Below are positions 17,402 to 25,864 of a stretch of 64,000 nt of DNA, in pieces. Origin of the DNA: Bosea sp. (in: a-proteobacteria) (GTDB lineage: Bacteria > Pseudomonadota > Alphaproteobacteria > Rhizobiales > Beijerinckiaceae); contig NZ_JAMLIX010000001.1 of assembly GCF_023953965.1 (NCBI RefSeq), positions 1,922,501-1,986,500 of the forward strand, given 5' to 3'. The notes beneath the pieces are model-generated. The model saw nothing but the letters and a program-made list of their open reading frames with translations, ran no database searches and was not told the DNA's origin. The position numbers and the translations under genes are program-made. Each line of letters opens with the position of its first letter. The first letter of the stretch is position 1.

Positions 17402-18073
17402 ATGAAGAAGTATCTGCTTGCGAGCGTTGCCGCTCTCGGTCTCGTCGCTGCCGGCGCCGCCTCGGCCGCCGACCTGCCGTCGCGCAAGGGCCCCGTCGCC
17501 GCTCCGGTCTACATGCCGCCGGTGTTCACCTGGACCGGCTTCTACGTCGGTGCCAACGCCGGTTACGCCTGGGGCGACGTGAACGCCAGCAGCGTCTGGG
17601 CCGGCCCGGTCTGGCTCGGCAGCCTCGGCAATCTCGACGGCTTCACCGGTGGTGGCCAGATCGGCTACAACTACCAGATGGGCCAGTTCGTGCTCGGCGC
17701 CGAAGCCGACCTCCAGGGTGCCGACCTCTCGACCGGCAACAACCTGGGCGCCCTGCGCGTCAAGACCGAGTATTTCGGCACCGTCCGGGCTCGCGTCGGC
17801 GTCGCCTTCGACCGGTTCATGCCCTACATCACCGGTGGTTGGGCCTACGGCAACGTCAAGACCTCGATCCCGGGCCTGGCGCTCTCCTCGGATGCCAGCC
17901 ACACCGGCGGCTGGACTGTCGGTGGCGGTCTCGAATATGCGATCACCAACAACATCATCGCCGGCGTCGAGTATCTCTACGTCGACCTGGGCGAGAAGAG
18001 CATCATGACCACCGGCGCCAAGACGGGCACCGAATTCTCGGTCGTCCGCGCTCGCCTCAACTACAAGTTCTGA
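17402..18073 (+). CDS. Outer-membrane beta-barrel protein, Omp25/Omp31 type
   Basis: This is a 223-residue protein with a clean signal peptide (MKKYLLASVAALGLVAAGAASA, cleavage after Ala22) and mature start ADLPSRKG. The WTGFYVGANAGYAWGD segment is the family hallmark. An eight-stranded barrel is implied by alternating Gly/Tyr/aromatic strands and a C-terminal phenylalanine (ARLNYKF), which suits BAM-dependent insertion. A strong ribosome-binding site, a long leader and a strong terminator suggest an abundant transcript. It is monocistronic. Confidence 0.94.
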   Translation: MKKYLLASVAALGLVAAGAASAADLPSRKGPVAAPVYMPPVFTWTGFYVGANAGYAWGDVNASSVWAGPVWLGSLGNLDGFTGGGQIGYNYQMGQFVLGAEADLQGADLSTGNNLGALRVKTEYFGTVRARVGVAFDRFMPYITGGWAYGNVKTSIPGLALSSDASHTGGWTVGGGLEYAITNNIIAGVEYLYVDLGEKSIMTTGAKTGTEFSVVRARLNYKF

Positions 18074-18098
18074 TCCTCTCCTCCCGGAGACAGAGCGG

Positions 18099-18127
18099 AC
18101 CCGGCGGCCTCGGCCACCGGGTTTTTT
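18099..18127 (+). terminator. Rho-independent terminator of the omp gene
   Basis: The stem ACCCGG/CCGGGT (18099-18104 with 18117-18122) encloses a further GGC/GCC pairing and is followed by six T residues. It begins 26 bp after the omp stop. Confidence 0.85.
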
Positions 18128-18165
18128 ATTGTCTCACATGCTGGCTGCGTCGAGACACGCCCCCG

Positions 18166-18205
18166 GATCATCGCGCGTCCTATCGGACGCGATCACGATG
18201 CTCTA
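18166..18205. repeat. Truncated RIME-like repeat (deletion derivative)
   Basis: This is a 40-bp relative of the 104-bp elements at 22588 and 59121. It keeps the inner dyad CGCGTCC-TATC-GGACGCG (18174-18191) and then jumps to the right terminus (CGATGCTCTA), so the middle of about 60 bp is missing. The last three bases form the stop codon of the GST gene on the minus strand. Confidence 0.65.
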
Positions 18206-18805
18206 GCTCTTGACGCGGGTCGCCTCGAAGGCCGGGACGCGGGCGGCGAAATCGTCGAGCCAGGCGACGAGACGGGGATAGTCGGCCCGCCAGGTCCCGG
18301 CGAAACGCAGGTCGAAATAGCCGATCGTGCAGGCGAGCGCGATCTCGCCGATGCGCGGACGATCCGGGAAGGCGGGCGGGGCGGCTTCGAGCGCCTCGAG
18401 CCCGCGCGTGACCTTTCCGGCCTGATGCGCCAGCCAGTCGGCGTTGCGGCCCTGCTCCGGTCGGAAGCGCGCCTCATAGATCTGGAGCAGCGCAGCATCG
18501 CTGATGCCGTCGGCCAGGGCCTGGAGCCGCAGCTGGGCGAAGCGCGCCTCGCCGGCCGGAATGAGCCTGCCGCCGCCGAGATGATCGAGATAATCGACGA
18601 TGACGCGGGAATCGAACAGCGTCGTGCCGTCCTCCAGCACCAGCGTCGGGATCTTGCCGAGAGGGTTCTGGCGGCGCAGCGGCTCGGCGGGGTCGGTGGT
18701 GTCGGCGATGACGACCTCGATGCGATCCATCAGCCCCAGTTCGAGAGCGGCGATCTTGACCTTGCGGCCGAACGGCGAGGCGGGGGACGAGCGCAGGACG
18801 AGCAT
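18203..18805 (-). CDS. Glutathione S-transferase family protein
   Basis: This 200-residue cytosolic protein has an N-terminal thioredoxin-like domain (1-78; SSPASPFGRKVK with the cis-Pro region GKIPTLVLEDG and the glutathione-contacting DSRVIVDYLD) and an all-helical C-terminal domain (90-200). The likely catalytic serine is in SSPASPFG. The start at 18805 follows from the domain boundary. The substrate is unknown. Its stop codon is supplied by the edge of a repeat element, so its final residues (VKS) may be recent. Confidence 0.92.
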   Translation of the reverse strand: MLVLRSSPASPFGRKVKIAALELGLMDRIEVVIADTTDPAEPLRRQNPLGKIPTLVLEDGTTLFDSRVIVDYLDHLGGGRLIPAGEARFAQLRLQALADGISDAALLQIYEARFRPEQGRNADWLAHQAGKVTRGLEALEAAPPAFPDRPRIGEIALACTIGYFDLRFAGTWRADYPRLVAWLDDFAARVPAFEATRVKS

Positions 18806-18843
18806 CGGCGGAATCCTTTGAGGCGGTGGCGTGGGACGAGGGA

Positions 18844-19695
18844 TCAGCCGTCGGGGCGGATCGCCTCGCAGTGATAGCGCGGTCGCGGCCCCTGGGCGAG
18901 GCGTTCGGTCAGGGCCGGCAGCAGCGTTTGCGCCTCCTCGGCCAGGCGCCAGGGCGGATTGACGACGATGAGGCCGGTGGCGCTGAGCCCGCCGGCCGCC
19001 GCGGGGCGGTCGATATCGATCTCGAGGCGCAGGAGCCGGCCGATTCCGGCGTCGCTCACCGCCTCGATCAGCGCTTCGACCCCGCCGCGATCCTTGAGCG
19101 GATACCAGAGCGCATAGATCCCGGTCGGCCATTTGCGATGGGCGGCGACGAACTGGGCGGCGAGGGTGGCGAACTCGTCCTTCTCCTCGAAGGGCGGATC
19201 GATCAGGACGAGTCCCCGCCGTTCCTTCGGCGGGACATTGGCCCTCAGCGCCGTCCAGCCGTCGATGGCGAGCGGCTTGCAGCGCCGGTCGCGGCCGATC
19301 GCCTCGGCGAGCTTGCGCCAGGTCGGGGGATGCAGCTCGGCGGCGATCAGCCGGTCGCCCGGCCGCATCGCGTGGCGGCAGAGCCAGGGAGAGCCGGGAT
19401 AGGCGCCTGGCCCGTAAAGCGCGCGCGCGCCAGCCAGCGCGGCGCGCCAGGGGGCGAGCAGCGCCTCGACGGCGGGAGAGAGAGGCGAGCGGTCGATCCG
19501 CGCCACGCCGTCCTTCCATTCATGCGTCCGCAGCGCCTCCTCCGAGCCCAGATCGTAGCGGCCGGCGCCGGCATGGGTATCGACGATGCGGTAAGGCGCG
19601 GGCTTGGCGTTGAGATGGCTGAGGATGCGCGTCAGCACCACATGCTTCAGCACATCGGCGAAGTTTCCGGCGTGGAAGCCGTGGCGGTAGTTCAT
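18844..19695 (-). CDS. rlmJ: 23S rRNA (adenine2030-N6)-methyltransferase
   Basis: This 283-residue enzyme methylates A2030 of 23S rRNA using SAM. The start at 19695 (MNYRHGFHAGNFADVLKHV) is the invariant family N-terminus. Other marks are YRIVDTHAGAGRYDL for SAM binding and LVLIDPPFEEKDE, the DPPF-type adenine-binding motif IV. Longer frames upstream run through the RNase T2 gene. It lies 38 bp from the GST gene on the same strand. Confidence 0.95.
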   Translation of the reverse strand: MNYRHGFHAGNFADVLKHVVLTRILSHLNAKPAPYRIVDTHAGAGRYDLGSEEALRTHEWKDGVARIDRSPLSPAVEALLAPWRAALAGARALYGPGAYPGSPWLCRHAMRPGDRLIAAELHPPTWRKLAEAIGRDRRCKPLAIDGWTALRANVPPKERRGLVLIDPPFEEKDEFATLAAQFVAAHRKWPTGIYALWYPLKDRGGVEALIEAVSDAGIGRLLRLEIDIDRPAAAGGLSATGLIVVNPPWRLAEEAQTLLPALTERLAQGPRPRYHCEAIRPDG

Positions 19696-19748
19696 GCCGC
19701 CGTTGGTAGAGCATGCGGCTTGCCTCCGGAAGCGGCAAAGACCCGGGT

Positions 19749-20414
19749 TCAGCGCGGCGAGACGACCGTGACCTCGGGCGCGCGGCAGCCGGCGCGGTCG
19801 ACCTGCGGGCAGGAGCGGAAGGCGCGCAGGTCCCGCGTGAGGCAGATCCTGACCTCCTGAAGCACGCCGCGCTTGCAGGCGAGCGCCATCATGTCCGGGC
19901 GCAGGCCGGGATTGGCGGCGACGAAGGCGCGCTCGAGACCGAGCGGGGTCCAGCGCCGGTCGTGCCCGGCCTGGGTGAGCGCCGGCGGGATCGCGATCCT
20001 GTCGCGGGTGCGGCGGACGTCGCGGAAATACTCGGCCGGGCTCGATCCCGTGCAGGTGCCGTGCTTGCGCCACTGGTAGCGGGCGAGGCTCTCGGTCGGG
20101 AACAGGCCCCGCGCCTCATCCAGCGCGATGCGCGAGGGCGTTCGCCCGGCCGGGCCGCAATCGCTCGGATAGCCGCGCTCGTTCTGCGGCCAGAGGCCGT
20201 GCACCACGAAGCCGAGGCCGGGGCGCCCGTCGCATTGCGCGCTGTTGCGCGCGCGATCGCCGTCGAGCTCGCAGAAACCCGGCGACCAGGACAGCGCCAG
20301 CACGTAGAAATCGAAATCGCCGGGCGCGCCGCCGCGCGGGCCGAAGCCTTGCGCAAGGCCGGCCGCGGCGAAACCGAAGAGCGCCAGGAGCGCGAGCGCC
20401 AGCCGCTTCGTCAT
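19749..20414 (-). CDS. Exported ribonuclease T2 family protein
   Basis: This 221-residue protein has a signal peptide (about 1-21, ending AAAGLAQ). Both conserved active-site boxes are present: CAS I FVVHGLWPQ with His72 and CAS II WRKHGTC with His118. Several cysteines (48, 61, 86, 121 and others) could form the family disulfides. The product would degrade RNA in the periplasm or medium, possibly for phosphate or nucleoside supply. It follows another exported Cys-containing protein gene by 18 bp. Confidence 0.93.
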   Translation of the reverse strand: MTKRLALALLALFGFAAAGLAQGFGPRGGAPGDFDFYVLALSWSPGFCELDGDRARNSAQCDGRPGLGFVVHGLWPQNERGYPSDCGPAGRTPSRIALDEARGLFPTESLARYQWRKHGTCTGSSPAEYFRDVRRTRDRIAIPPALTQAGHDRRWTPLGLERAFVAANPGLRPDMMALACKRGVLQEVRICLTRDLRAFRSCPQVDRAGCRAPEVTVVSPR

Positions 20415-20432
20415 CGCGGTCCCTAACAGCCC

Positions 20433-20891
20433 CTAGGGTCGCGCCATCTTGCAATCGGGCGCGTAGGAGCGGTGCCGGTCGAGGCCGCTGACGCACCAGT
20501 TGACGTTCCAGGTCAGGCCGAAAAGGCCCAGATTCTCGCGCACGGAATAGTCGACGCGGCGCAGGCTGCCGTCGTTCAGCAGCATGCGGCCGCTGCAGAA
20601 GCGCCGCGGGATGAAGTCGGCGCCCCAGCTGCGGAAGCCGATCTGCGAGATGCGGTCATAGGACAAGGCCTGGAGCGGTCCCCAATAGGTCGCCTCGCGT
20701 GAATTGAACCAGCGCGTGAGCTCGCCCAGCACCGCGGGATCGTCGCAGACGGGCAGGTTGCCATACATCGGGAAATGGCGCTCCTCCGCCCGGTCGGCGG
20801 GATGGACGTAGCGCCCGTTCGCTGCGCCTGCGGCGGTGGCGGCGATGCCGGCGAGGAGAACAAGGGCGGTTCGCAGCAGGGCGCGGCGCAT
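20433..20891 (-). CDS. Exported Cys-containing protein, function unknown
   Basis: This is a 152-residue protein with a signal peptide (about 1-23, ending TAAGAA). The mature part has four cysteines (in LPVCDDP, RRFCSGRM, NWCVSGL and PDCKMARP), enough for two disulfides. I do not recognise a named family. It is encoded just upstream of RNase T2 with an 18-bp gap, so the two exported proteins are probably made together. An accessory or inhibitor role is only a guess. Confidence 0.75.
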   Translation of the reverse strand: MRRALLRTALVLLAGIAATAAGAANGRYVHPADRAEERHFPMYGNLPVCDDPAVLGELTRWFNSREATYWGPLQALSYDRISQIGFRSWGADFIPRRFCSGRMLLNDGSLRRVDYSVRENLGLFGLTWNVNWCVSGLDRHRSYAPDCKMARP

Positions 20892-20987
20892 GGAATCAAG
20901 CCTCGTCTGGGAGGGCGGCGATGAGGCGCACGATGGCGGCGTCCGCGCCGAGGGTCAAGGCGGCAGGTCGTGGGAGGGCGGGGCGCG

Positions 20988-21890
20988 TCACGGTGCGCCG
21001 GCACCCGTCGCCTCGATCGCGGACGCCGCCGCGCCGGCCCGCCGCTCGAGGATGAGCAGAGCAAGCCCGGCCGTGACGATCAGCGCCGCCCCGGCCAGCA
21101 TCGCCGGCGTCGGCCAGTCGCCGAAGACGAACCAGCCGAAGATCAGGGCCCAGACGAGCAGCGTGTATTGATAGGGCACGACGACCGAGGCTTCGGCCAG
21201 CTTGAGCGAGCGGGTGACGCAGATATGCGCGCCCATCGAGACGATGCCGAGCAGGCCGAGGAAGGCGGTATCGGCCAGGCTCGGCGTCACCCGGCCGAAG
21301 GGCAGGAGCGCGAGCCCCGTCAGCAGGGCGCCCAGCGACTGCCAGGTGACCAGCGTGATGTCGGGCGTGCCGCGCAAGTAGCGGTTGGCGATCATCATCG
21401 CGGCGAAGAGGAAGCTGCCGAGGAGCGCGATCAGGGCCGGCATGGACAGGCTCGCGCCGCTCGGGTTCAGCGCCACCGCCACGCCGGCGAAGCCGAGCGC
21501 GATGGCGAGCCAGCGCCGGGCATCGATGCGCTCGCCCAGCAGAAGCGCAGCCAGGATCGCCACCCAGACCGGTGCCGCGAGCCAGATCGTCATCGTGTCG
21601 GCGAGCGGCAGATAGCTCACGGCGAGATAGAAGAGAGCGACCTCGCTCGAGCAGAAGACGACGCGCAACAGCTGCAGGCCGGGGCGCTCTGGCCGAAAGG
21701 TCCGGCGCACGCCCTGCCTGAAGACGAAGGGCAGGATGACGGTGAGCGCCGCCAGGCTGCGCATCATCAGGAGCTGCCCGATCGAATAGGTGGCGAGCAG
21801 CCATTTGCCCATCACGTCGTTCAGGGAAAACAGCAGGATGCCGAGGAGCATCATGGCGATGCCGGCGAGCGGGGCGTTGCGGGAAGGCAT
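20988..21890 (-). CDS. DMT-superfamily (EamA) transporter
   Basis: This 300-residue inner-membrane protein is built from two EamA repeats with about ten transmembrane helices. The first repeat is around 8-140 and the second around 150-290; the second ends in AGAALIVTAGLALLILERRAG. The start at 21890 (MPSRNAPLAGIAMML) places the first helix properly; an upstream in-frame ATG adds 24 polar residues. It is probably an exporter of amino acids or metabolites, but no substrate can be assigned. Confidence 0.9.
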   Translation of the reverse strand: MPSRNAPLAGIAMMLLGILLFSLNDVMGKWLLATYSIGQLLMMRSLAALTVILPFVFRQGVRRTFRPERPGLQLLRVVFCSSEVALFYLAVSYLPLADTMTIWLAAPVWVAILAALLLGERIDARRWLAIALGFAGVAVALNPSGASLSMPALIALLGSFLFAAMMIANRYLRGTPDITLVTWQSLGALLTGLALLPFGRVTPSLADTAFLGLLGIVSMGAHICVTRSLKLAEASVVVPYQYTLLVWALIFGWFVFGDWPTPAMLAGAALIVTAGLALLILERRAGAAASAIEATGAGAP

Positions 21891-21987
21891 GTCGGGCGAG
21901 GTTCCGAGGCTTGCGCGTTCACTGGCCGAATCCGGAGCCCGTGGCAATGCGCGCGGCTGCATGCCCGCCTTGCCCGGCGGCCGGGCT

Positions 21988-22518
21988 CTAAAGGCTCGCC
22001 GCCGCCCGCGCCGCCTGGTCGTACTGGCCGGAGAGCGAGCGCATCATGGCGGCGATCTCGGAGAGGCGGGCCGGATCGGCGCCGCTGGCGCGCACGGATC
22101 TGACCAGGAGCTGCTCGCGGATCAGGGCGTAGCGCCGGCAGGCCTCCTCGCCGGCCGGGGTGACCCTGATGGTCTTCTCCTTGCCCTTGCGGCCGCCCTC
22201 GATGAGCTTCAGCCGCTCGAGCTTCTTCAGCGAATAGTTCACCAGATGAGTGTCCTCGATGTTGAGGACGAGGCAGATATCGGCGAGCCGCTTCGCCTTG
22301 CCGCGGTGATTGACGTTGTGCAGCACGAGCACGTCGAGCGCCGACAGATCGGCGATGCCGGCCGCCGCCATGCAGCGGACCATCCAGCGCTGGAAGGCGT
22401 GCACCGTCATGCTCAGCGCGAATTCGAACTCCGACAGGGCCGGCATGGCTCCTGAGGCGAGATGGCCGGAGGAGACGATCGGGCCGAGGTCGTCGGGGGG
22501 AGGTGTCGGATCAGGCAT
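21988..22518 (-). CDS. MarR-like winged-helix transcriptional regulator
   Basis: This is a 176-residue protein starting at the ATG at 22518. A winged helix lies at about 50-120: LSALDVLVLHNVNHRGKAKRLADICLVLNIEDTHLVNYSLKKLERLKLIEGGRKGKEKTIRVT is the helix-turn-helix plus wing (residue span approximate). The C-terminal helices suit a dimer. It lies directly downstream of a TRAP-transporter operon on the same strand, separated by a RIME-like repeat, so it may regulate the TRAP/oxoprolinase module, though it could equally be independent. Confidence 0.85.
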   Translation of the reverse strand: MPDPTPPPDDLGPIVSSGHLASGAMPALSEFEFALSMTVHAFQRWMVRCMAAAGIADLSALDVLVLHNVNHRGKAKRLADICLVLNIEDTHLVNYSLKKLERLKLIEGGRKGKEKTIRVTPAGEEACRRYALIREQLLVRSVRASGADPARLSEIAAMMRSLSGQYDQAARAAASL

Positions 22519-22587
22519 TCTGTCGCTTGTCGAACATGCGCGGGAGCCCTCTCCCATAGGCAGAGGGCAGGGCGAAGGGAAGGCCGC

Positions 22588-22691
22588 TAGATCATCGCGC
22601 GTCCTACCGGACGCGGTAACGATGATCTATCTCGTTGTCGGAGCATCGGATTTTTCCGAAAAGTGGATTCCGCCTTTCGCATCCGACGCTC
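22588..22691. repeat. RIME-like two-palindrome intergenic element, full copy
   Basis: This 104-bp element has two dyads. Dyad A is TAGATCATCG / CGATGATCTA (22588-22597 with 22620-22629) around CGCGTCC-TACC-GGACGCG. Dyad B is GAGCATCGGA (22641-22650) with ATCCGACGCTC (22681-22691). It is about 80 percent or more identical to the 104-bp copy at 59121. It sits in the gap between the dctP-like gene and the MarR-like gene. Confidence 0.85.
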
Positions 22692-22775
22692 TAGCCGGGC
22701 GTGCGACGAACGGGTCGCTGCGGCGGTCAGTCCAGCGGTCTACGCCTCACCTCTCCCCCCGGTCCGGATGGCGCC

Positions 22776-23765
22776 TCACATCTTCTTATAGGCGTCGACG
22801 ATCGCCTGGCCTTCGGCGCCGGCCTTCTTCAGCCAGTCGGCGGTCAGGGTCTCGCCGGCCTTCTTGAAGCCGGCCGCCAGCGCCGGCGAGGGCGCCTGCA
22901 CCTTCATGCCCTTGGCCTTGAGCTGGTCGAGATACCAGCCGGATTTCTCCTGCCACATCTTCCAGCCGCGCTCCTCGGCCGCCGCGGCGGCCTTGAGGAT
23001 GGCGTCCTGCGTCGCCTTGTCGAGGGCGTTGAAGGCCGCCTTGTTGACGAAGGTCGCGTCCTTCGGGATCCAGGCCTGGACGTCGTAGAAATGGCTCAGC
23101 GTTTCCCAGACCTTGGAATCGTAGCCCGTGCCGCCCGACGACATGAAGGAATTGACCACGCCGGTCGCCAGCGCCTGCGGCAGCTCGGCCGCCTGGATGG
23201 TGACGGCCTGCATGCCGAGCAGTTCGCCGAGCCGGGCGGTGCCGACATTGTAGGAGCGCCATTTCAGCCCCTTCATGTCCTCGATCGTATTGATGTCCTT
23301 CTTGGCGTAGACGCCCTGCGGCGCCCAGGGCACCATGAAGAGCAGCTTGAGGCCCTGCGCGTCGAGCTTCTTCTCGATGGCGGGCTTCGAGGCGGTGTAG
23401 AGCTTGCGCGCATCGGCGAAGGAGGTCGCCAGGAAGGGCACGACGTCGATGCCGAAGACCGGGTCCTCGTTCTCGTGGATCGACATCAGGATCTCGCCCA
23501 TCTGGGTCTGGCCGGTGGCAACCGCGCGCTTGATCTCGGGCGCCTTGAACAGCGAGGCGTTCGGATGGACGGTGATCTGGAGCTTGCCGCCGGTCGCCGC
23601 GTCGACGTCCTTGGCGAAAAGCACGAGGTTTTCGCTGTGCGGGTTGTCGGCCGGATAGGCGGCTGGCAGGTTCCACTTGGTCTGCGCCGAGGCCGGCATG
23701 GCGAAGGCGAGCGCGCCGAGGCTCAGGGCGAAGGCGGCGCCGGTCAGATGTCTGCGGTCGATCAT
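22776..23765 (-). CDS. TRAP transporter substrate-binding protein (DctP family)
   Basis: This 329-residue periplasmic receptor has a signal peptide of about 28 residues (ending AFAMPASAQ) and a mature start TKWNLPAAY. The family core is visible: VATGQTQMGEI, the FMVPWAPQGVYAKKDINTIEDMKGLKWR region, and ELPQALATGVVNSFMSSGGTGYDSKVWE, where a conserved arginine (GLKWR) binds the substrate carboxylate. It is the last gene of the DctQ-DctM-DctP transcript, opposite in direction to a 5-oxoprolinase gene, so a cyclic amide or an acid such as 5-oxoproline is a plausible ligand. Confidence 0.94.
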   Translation of the reverse strand: MIDRRHLTGAAFALSLGALAFAMPASAQTKWNLPAAYPADNPHSENLVLFAKDVDAATGGKLQITVHPNASLFKAPEIKRAVATGQTQMGEILMSIHENEDPVFGIDVVPFLATSFADARKLYTASKPAIEKKLDAQGLKLLFMVPWAPQGVYAKKDINTIEDMKGLKWRSYNVGTARLGELLGMQAVTIQAAELPQALATGVVNSFMSSGGTGYDSKVWETLSHFYDVQAWIPKDATFVNKAAFNALDKATQDAILKAAAAAEERGWKMWQEKSGWYLDQLKAKGMKVQAPSPALAAGFKKAGETLTADWLKKAGAEGQAIVDAYKKM

Positions 23766-23806
23766 GTCATGTCCCTCTCTTCTTGCTTGTGGTGACGGGC
23801 CTGCCC

Positions 23807-25111
23807 TCAGTCCGGGAAGGCGAGCTTCGGCAGGTAAAGCACGATCTGCGGGAAGGTCGTGATGATGATGACGGCCACGTTCAGCAGGATGAAGAACGGA
23901 AACGCCGCCTTCGCGATCGTCATCGTGTCCTTGCCGCTCATGTTCTGCAACACGAACAGGTTGAAGCCGACCGGGGGTGTGATCTGCGCCATCTCGACAT
24001 GGATGACGAGATAGACGCCGAACCAGACCAGGTCGAAGCCGGCCTCCTTGACCATCGGCAGGACGATGACGGCGGTCAGCACGATCATCGAGATGCCGTC
24101 CACGAAGCAGCCGAGGATGATGTACATCACCGTCATCGCCAGCACGAGCATGTGCGGCGACAGGTCCTGCCCCTTGACCCATTCGGCCAGCGCGGCGGGG
24201 ATGCCGGTATAGCCCATCGCCGCCGTGCAGAAGGCGGCGCCGGCCAGGATCAGCATGATCATGCAGGTCAGGCGCGTCGCGCTCATCACGCTTTCGAAGA
24301 AGGTCGCCCAGCTCAGCGTGCCGCTCCACCAGGCCAGGATGAGCGCGCCGGTGACGCCCCAGGCGGCGCATTCGGTCGCCGTGGCGAAGCCCAGGATCAG
24401 GGCGAGGAACACCGCGGCGATCAGCAGCAGGCAAGGGGCGAGCTTCGTCGACTGCCTGACCTTTTCCATGAAGGCCATGCGTGGGTCGCGCGGCGGCGTC
24501 TTGTCCGGGTTGAGCAGTGACCAGACGATGACATAGCCCATATAGAGAGCCATCACGAGCAGGCCGGGCAGGAAGCCGCCGAGGAAGACCTGAAGCACCG
24601 AGACGTTGGCGGTGATGGCGTAGACCACCATTGGGATCGAGGGCGGGATCAGGAGGCCGAGCGTGCCTGAGCCCGCCAGCGTGCCGAGGCTCAGGCGCTC
24701 GTCATAGCCGCGCTTGGCGAGTTCCGGCAGCGAGATCTTGCCGATCGTCGCGACCGTCGCGGCGGAGGATCCCGAAACGGCGGCGAAGATGCCGCAACCG
24801 ACGATATTGGTGTGAATCAGCCGGCCGGGAAGCCATTGCAGCCAGGGCGAGAGGCCCTGGAACATCTGGGCCGAAAGCCGCGTGCGGAACAGGATCTCGC
24901 CCATCCAGATGAACAGCGGCAGCGCCGCCAGCGTCCACGAGGCTGAAGCGCTCCACACGCTCGTGGCCAGCACCTGCCCGATCGGGACGTCGGTGACGAT
25001 CAGCATGGCGAGCAGGCCGACGAGACCCAGGCCGACCGCGATCCACACGCCGCCGGCAAGGACGACGATGAGGAAGCCGAGCAGGACGATCGACAGGATG
25101 GGAAGGCTCAT
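23807..25111 (-). CDS. TRAP transporter large permease (DctM)
   Basis: This 434-residue protein has about twelve transmembrane helices and drives Na+-coupled uptake. Typical elements include ALPLFIWMGEILFRTRLS, AAVSGSSAATVATIG, TLGLLIPPSIPMVVYA and HVEMAQITPPVGFNLFVLQ. The ATG at 25111 immediately follows the small permease stop (2-bp gap); readings further upstream run through that gene. It forms the membrane complex with DctQ. Confidence 0.95.
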   Translation of the reverse strand: MSLPILSIVLLGFLIVVLAGGVWIAVGLGLVGLLAMLIVTDVPIGQVLATSVWSASASWTLAALPLFIWMGEILFRTRLSAQMFQGLSPWLQWLPGRLIHTNIVGCGIFAAVSGSSAATVATIGKISLPELAKRGYDERLSLGTLAGSGTLGLLIPPSIPMVVYAITANVSVLQVFLGGFLPGLLVMALYMGYVIVWSLLNPDKTPPRDPRMAFMEKVRQSTKLAPCLLLIAAVFLALILGFATATECAAWGVTGALILAWWSGTLSWATFFESVMSATRLTCMIMLILAGAAFCTAAMGYTGIPAALAEWVKGQDLSPHMLVLAMTVMYIILGCFVDGISMIVLTAVIVLPMVKEAGFDLVWFGVYLVIHVEMAQITPPVGFNLFVLQNMSGKDTMTIAKAAFPFFILLNVAVIIITTFPQIVLYLPKLAFPD

Positions 25112-25113
25112 CG

Positions 25114-25662
25114 TCAGACGCCCCCGCCCTGCGCCACGCGCTCGATCAGCTCCTCGGTCGTCTTCGGCGGCTCGGGTTGGTAGGTCGGTCTGCCGCCATG
25201 CGCCACGATCAGCCATTCCTCGATCACGGCGACGAGCAGGATCGCGAGGCCGATGACCATGCCGAGCTGCGGGATCCAGAGCGGGATCGAGATCACTCCG
25301 GTCGACATGTCGAAGAAGCGCCAGGAATCATAGGCGAGGATGCCCGACTGCCAGGTGAAATAGGCGGTGAAGGCGCCCGCGATGGTGAGCGAGATCAGCT
25401 CGGCGATGCGGCGGGTGCGCCCGTGCAGGCGGTCCAGCAAAAGTCCGACACGGATCATCTCGCCGCGTTTGAAGGTGTGGGCGAGGCCGAGGAAGGACAT
25501 GGCGACGAGCGACCAGCCGGTGAAGTCGTCGCCCGAGGGGACGTTGAAATCGATCTGGCGCCCGACAGACAGGATCATCATCAGGGCGAAGATCGCGACG
25601 AGGAAAAAGCCGGCGAGGTAGCCGGCCGAGAGATAGAGCGTGTCGAGCGTGCGCCGGATCAT
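25114..25662 (-). CDS. TRAP transporter small permease (DctQ)
   Basis: This is a 182-residue protein with four predicted transmembrane helices (about 11-32, 47-62, 86-105 and 128-148) and the GWSLVAMSFLGLAHTFKRGEMIRVGLL segment typical of the family. It is the first gene of the transporter operon; its promoter must lie in the 226-bp divergent gap to the oxoprolinase gene. Confidence 0.93.
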   Translation of the reverse strand: MIRRTLDTLYLSAGYLAGFFLVAIFALMMILSVGRQIDFNVPSGDDFTGWSLVAMSFLGLAHTFKRGEMIRVGLLLDRLHGRTRRIAELISLTIAGAFTAYFTWQSGILAYDSWRFFDMSTGVISIPLWIPQLGMVIGLAILLVAVIEEWLIVAHGGRPTYQPEPPKTTEELIERVAQGGGV

Positions 25663-25807
25663 GGGGCGGGGCGCTCCGGTCGGACGAGAGCGCCTGCGCG
25701 CCCGATTGCCAGATTGGCTCGCATCGTCGCATCCTCCGCTTTCGCGCCGGCCCGGCCCCTCAAGCCATGTTCCGACGGAAACCGGGATGGTAGCCGGCGA
25801 AATGGCC

Positions 25808-25864
25808 TTGTCAATAACTCATCGACAATTTATCGATGAAACGTTAGTATTAGACTTGGCCAAG
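25808..25864. promoter_or_regulatory. Divergent control region with nested operators
   Basis: The 226-bp gap 25663-25888 contains an AT-rich block with three dyads. They are TTGTC-N11-GACAA (25808-25828), TCATCGA-N7-TCGATGA (25819-25839) and the perfect 10-mer CTTGGCCAAG (25855-25864). They lie between the TRAP operon (minus) and the oxoprolinase gene (plus), so one regulator could control both. A ggggag ribosome-binding site near 25875 serves the oxoprolinase. Confidence 0.5.

Noticed and set aside
18099..18205. Possible CRISPR or attachment-site structure near the omp terminator
   Set aside because: There is only a terminator followed by one truncated palindromic repeat; no regular spacing, integrase or tRNA is present.
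22588..22691. Insertion-sequence end or MITE
   Set aside because: No transposase is in the window, no target-site duplication was identified at the edges, and the two-dyad layout fits an intergenic mosaic repeat better.
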